DNA of 18,104 bases from positions 1 to 18,104 of the forward strand of contig CAZRPI010000072.1 of assembly GCA_964601865.1 (NCBI GenBank), read 5' to 3'. A program made the position numbers and the translations under genes. Under the pieces are notes generated by a model, which made no database searches, was not told the origin of the DNA, and saw only the letters and a program-made list of their open reading frames with translations. This DNA comes from Pseudopelobacter sp964601865. Lineage in GTDB: Bacteria > Desulfobacterota > Desulfuromonadia > Geobacterales > Pseudopelobacteraceae. Positions 14,824-18,104 of the stretch are shown here, one piece after another. Numbering within the stretch: position 1 is the first letter of the stretch; each line of letters starts with the position of its first letter.

Positions 14824-15951
14824 GTGACAAAACAGTATGTTGCCGACATCAAGGACCGTGATCCGGTCAAGGCTGTCTTCCTCGTCAAGGAAAAGATCAT
14901 GGCCATGGCAAAGAACGGCAAACCCTACATGAATCTCAGGTTCATGGACAAAAGCGGCGAAGTTGACGCAAAGCTCTGGGACAATACGGACGAACTGGAC
15001 AAGCTCTTTGACAAGAACGATTTTGTCCAGGTACGGGGCAAGGCCTCGGTTTACATGAACAAGATGCAGGTTGTGGTCGCCGAGATCAGCAGAGTCCCGG
15101 AAGAAGAGGTGGACCTGGCCGACTTCCTGCCCGAATCCCCCAGAAGCATCGCCGAGATGCGCGAGGAACTGCACGCGGTGGTTGACGCTCTTTCCAACCC
15201 CCATCTCAAGGCTCTCATGGAACTGTTTCTCGCGGATGAGCCTTTCATGGATCTGTACTGCAAGGCGCCGGCGGCCAAGGGCATGCATCACGTCTATCTG
15301 GGGGGACTCATGGAGCATTCCCTGGCGCTCGTCAAACTGGTCCGGTCTATTTCACCCCTGTACGAGGGGATCAACGAGGAACTCCTCGTCGTCGGTGCGC
15401 TGCTGCACGATGCGGGCAAGATCCACGAAATGAGTTATGACCGCTCCTTTGATTACACGGACGCCGGCAAGCTCCTGGGGCACATCACCATAGGGGTGGA
15501 ACTGGTGGAGGAAAAAATCCGCATGGTGGAGGGTTTCCCGCGGGAACTGGGCCTGCTGCTGAAGCACATGCTGCTGTCCCATCACGGCCAGTACGAGTTC
15601 GGTTCGCCCAAGCGCCCCAAAACGATCGAAGCCACCATCCTGAATTACCTGGATGACCTGGATTCCAAGATCAACGGCATCCGTCTGCACATTGCCAAGG
15701 AAACCGCCAGCACCTCCCGCTGGACCGCCCACCACCGACTGTACGACCGCTATTTCTTCAAGGGAAACGGCATGGAGGAGGAGCAGGAAACGGAGTGCGT
15801 CCAGGAGGAAGTGTTCGTGCCCGAACCGGTGCGGGAAATTCCGACGCCCCCCCGTCCGGCGCAGCGACGGGAACGGCCGGTCTTCACCAACCAGCCGTTG
15901 CGGAAACTGGAGAACCTGAACCTGTTCAACAACGGTTCGGACAGGAAGTAG
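14824..15951 (+). CDS. YhaM-like 3'-5' exoribonuclease: OB-fold plus HD domain
   Basis: The 375-residue product has an N-terminal OB-fold nucleic-acid-binding domain (about 14-95, tRNA-anti type), an HD phosphohydrolase domain (about 155-300) and a Pro/Glu/Arg-rich tail. The metal-binding residues are visible as GLMEHSL, the HD pair His195-Asp196 in LLHDAGKI, and LLSHHG. Domain order and the N-terminal part match Bacillus YhaM (CbpA-like) exoribonucleases, which trim RNA and single-stranded DNA with a metal ion. I chose the GTG at 14824 because AGGAG lies six bases before it. The same frame is open far upstream inside the FAD gene, but that stretch is not coding. The C-terminal 60 residues are low complexity and not part of the usual enzyme. 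Icd follows after 33 bp. Confidence 0.87.
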   Translation: MTKQYVADIKDRDPVKAVFLVKEKIMAMAKNGKPYMNLRFMDKSGEVDAKLWDNTDELDKLFDKNDFVQVRGKASVYMNKMQVVVAEISRVPEEEVDLADFLPESPRSIAEMREELHAVVDALSNPHLKALMELFLADEPFMDLYCKAPAAKGMHHVYLGGLMEHSLALVKLVRSISPLYEGINEELLVVGALLHDAGKIHEMSYDRSFDYTDAGKLLGHITIGVELVEEKIRMVEGFPRELGLLLKHMLLSHHGQYEFGSPKRPKTIEATILNYLDDLDSKINGIRLHIAKETASTSRWTAHHRLYDRYFFKGNGMEEEQETECVQEEVFVPEPVREIPTPPRPAQRRERPVFTNQPLRKLENLNLFNNGSDRK

Positions 15952-15984
15952 CGCCAGCCATTTAAGAGAGAAAGGAAACACGCC

Positions 15985-17397
<1,413 letters not shown>

Positions 17398-17425
17398 TTC
17401 CTCTCAACATTGATTGTTACTGTTC

Positions 17426-17459
17426 AGGCCACTAGGCAACAACGCCTTGTGGCCTTTTT
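17426..17459 (+). terminator. Rho-independent terminator after icd
   Basis: AGGCCAC/GTGGCCT forms the outer stem. After one unpaired T on each side an inner AGGC/GCCT stem closes on loop AACAAC. The right arm runs directly into TTTTT. It lies 29 bp after the icd stop and separates icd from the toxin-antitoxin genes. Confidence 0.9.
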
Positions 17460-17489
17460 GTTGTTCGGATGATGGCCGGGACAAAGGAA

Positions 17490-17517
17490 TTGCTTTTGTC
17501 GTCCATACTGGTAGCAT
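17490..17517 (+). promoter_or_regulatory. Candidate promoter of the toxin-antitoxin pair
   Basis: TTGCTT (17490-17495) and TAGCAT (17512-17517) are 16 bases apart, and the second matches the -10 consensus at four of six positions. The dyad at 17505-17544 overlaps its -10 and start site, which is how self-repressing toxin-antitoxin promoters are usually built. Confidence 0.35.
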
Positions 17518-17544
17518 AGGTAGTACGTAATATGTAAGCAGTAT
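17505..17544. promoter_or_regulatory. 40-bp interrupted dyad, candidate antitoxin operator
   Basis: ATACTG (17505-17510) mirrors CAGTAT (17539-17544), and CATA (17515-17518) mirrors TATG (17531-17534), all about the same centre at 17524.5. It ends 18 bp before the antitoxin ATG. Ribbon-helix-helix antitoxins typically bind such symmetric sites. Confidence 0.45.
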
Positions 17545-17562
17545 ACGGCCGGGAGGCGTGCC

Positions 17563-17793
17563 ATGCAGAAAAAGATGACCATATCGTTGGACGAGGCGGT
17601 GTACGAGGACCTGTGCCGGGTTGTGGGACGCGGCAATATCAGCAAATTCATCGAAAGGTTGATCAAGCCGCACCTGAAGGAGGGGGAACTGGACGCCGCC
17701 TATCGTGAAATGGCCGCCGACGGTATCCGGGAGAAAGAGGCGCTGGAATGGGCGAACGGTGTCGTGGGGGATGTGAGCGATGAGAAGAGGTGA
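17563..17793 (+). CDS. MazE-like antitoxin, ribbon-helix-helix type
   Basis: The 76-residue protein starts with a short beta strand and two helices in the pattern of ribbon-helix-helix DNA-binding antitoxins (KKMTISLDEAVYEDLCRVVG, then NISKFIERLI). An acidic, likely flexible C-terminal half (from about residue 43) follows, the part that usually wraps and blocks the toxin. GGGAGG lies seven to eight bases before the ATG. The gene overlaps the MazF-like toxin by 14 bases, which is the strongest evidence for its role. A dyad over its putative promoter suggests autoregulation. The exact antitoxin family is not certain, because these proteins diverge quickly. Confidence 0.8.
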   Translation: MQKKMTISLDEAVYEDLCRVVGRGNISKFIERLIKPHLKEGELDAAYREMAADGIREKEALEWANGVVGDVSDEKR

Positions 17794-18104
17794 TGTCTGG
17801 TGGGTCAATTTCGAACCATCGCTTGGCAGCGAGATCCGCAAGGTTCGCCCGGCGGTCATCGTCAGCAACAACTCCGCCAACACCCATCTGAACCGGGTGC
17901 AGGTTGTGCCGCTCACCAGCAACACCGGCCGCTGCTATCCCAGTGAGGCATTGGTGAGCCTGAACGGCGTGGAGAACAAGGCCATGGCCGACCAGATCGC
18001 CACAGTCGATAAGCAGCGTCTCCGGGAGCAAATAGGCTCATTGAGCGGCAAAGAGATGAAACAGATCGAACGGGCCATAAAAGTGCAGCTCGGATTGCCG
18101 TTGT
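17780..18104 (+). CDS. mazF: MazF/PemK-family endoribonuclease toxin (3' end outside window)
   Basis: The reading frame starts at ATG 17780 inside the antitoxin gene and stays open to the window end, giving 108 visible residues of a family usually about 110 long, so only the last few residues and the stop are missing. It shows the MazF core: RRGDVWWVNFEP at the N-terminus, RKVRPAVIVS, VVPLTSNTG, and DQIATVDKQRL near residue 80. The Arg of RPAVIVS and the Ser/Thr of PLTS are the family's catalytic-region residues. MazF toxins cut single-stranded mRNA at short specific sequences and stop growth when the antitoxin is degraded. The cut sequence cannot be predicted from this. Confidence 0.92.
   Translation, partial: MRRGDVWWVNFEPSLGSEIRKVRPAVIVSNNSANTHLNRVQVVPLTSNTGRCYPSEALVSLNGVENKAMADQIATVDKQRLREQIGSLSGKEMKQIERAIKVQLGLPL

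Noticed and set aside
17404..17925. 173-codon minus-strand frame over the terminator and toxin-antitoxin genes
   Set aside because: The plus strand has two overlapping genes of a known pair with ribosome sites; the minus frame crosses the terminator and has no domain.

Overview
The window is about 18.1 kb of moderately GC-rich bacterial chromosome. It reads as a Geobacter-like member of the Desulfuromonadota. The grounds are indirect: a ferredoxin-linked four-subunit 2-oxoacid oxidoreductase, an enterobacterial-type NADP isocitrate dehydrogenase, a GGDEF protein with the HAMP/PAS layout common in Geobacter, and many single-domain response regulators. I see no rRNA, tRNA, insertion sequence, prophage or CRISPR array. 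Most of the window is core chromosome; the only accessory-looking locus is a toxin-antitoxin pair at the right edge.

Layout. 1-1287: 3' part of a PAS-GGDEF diguanylate cyclase. 1288-1782: a 495-bp gap with possible leader or operator structure. 1783-4779: a tightly overlapping gamma-delta-alpha-beta 2-oxoacid:ferredoxin oxidoreductase operon, ending at a perfect 20-bp stem-loop. That stem-loop lies between it and the convergent RhlE-type DEAD-box RNA helicase (4910-6274, minus strand). 6275-6755: a 481-bp divergent gap. 6756-8600: methylthioadenosine phosphorylase (mtnP) followed by a PfkB-family kinase. 8695-10334: a six-TPR lipoprotein (PilF/Tgl-like) followed by a RodZ-like membrane protein, behind a good sigma70 promoter. 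10600-13203: a signalling cluster of response regulator, universal stress protein, histidine kinase with a degenerate receiver, and response regulator. 13211-17397: a COG2509-type FAD dehydrogenase, a YhaM-like OB-HD exoribonuclease and isocitrate dehydrogenase, closed by a clear rho-independent terminator. 17563-18104: a MazE-like/MazF-like pair whose toxin runs off the window end.

How the genes work together. Isocitrate dehydrogenase makes 2-oxoglutarate and NADPH. The four-subunit oxidoreductase decarboxylates a 2-oxoacid to an acyl-CoA and reduces ferredoxin. Its substrate cannot be fixed from sequence alone, so a direct link to the TCA step is only a possibility. MtnP recycles the methylthioadenosine left by polyamine synthesis or radical SAM chemistry. 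The TPR lipoprotein and RodZ-like protein suggest pilus or cell-shape functions. The signalling cluster has phospho-acceptor domains but no DNA-binding or enzymatic output domain, so its output must be encoded elsewhere or act through protein contacts.

I found no clearly new multi-gene system. The best leads are the degenerate-receiver kinase with its G10 tract, the oxidoreductase of unknown substrate with its long leader, the mtnP-PfkB pair, and the toxin-antitoxin locus with a dyad over its putative promoter.
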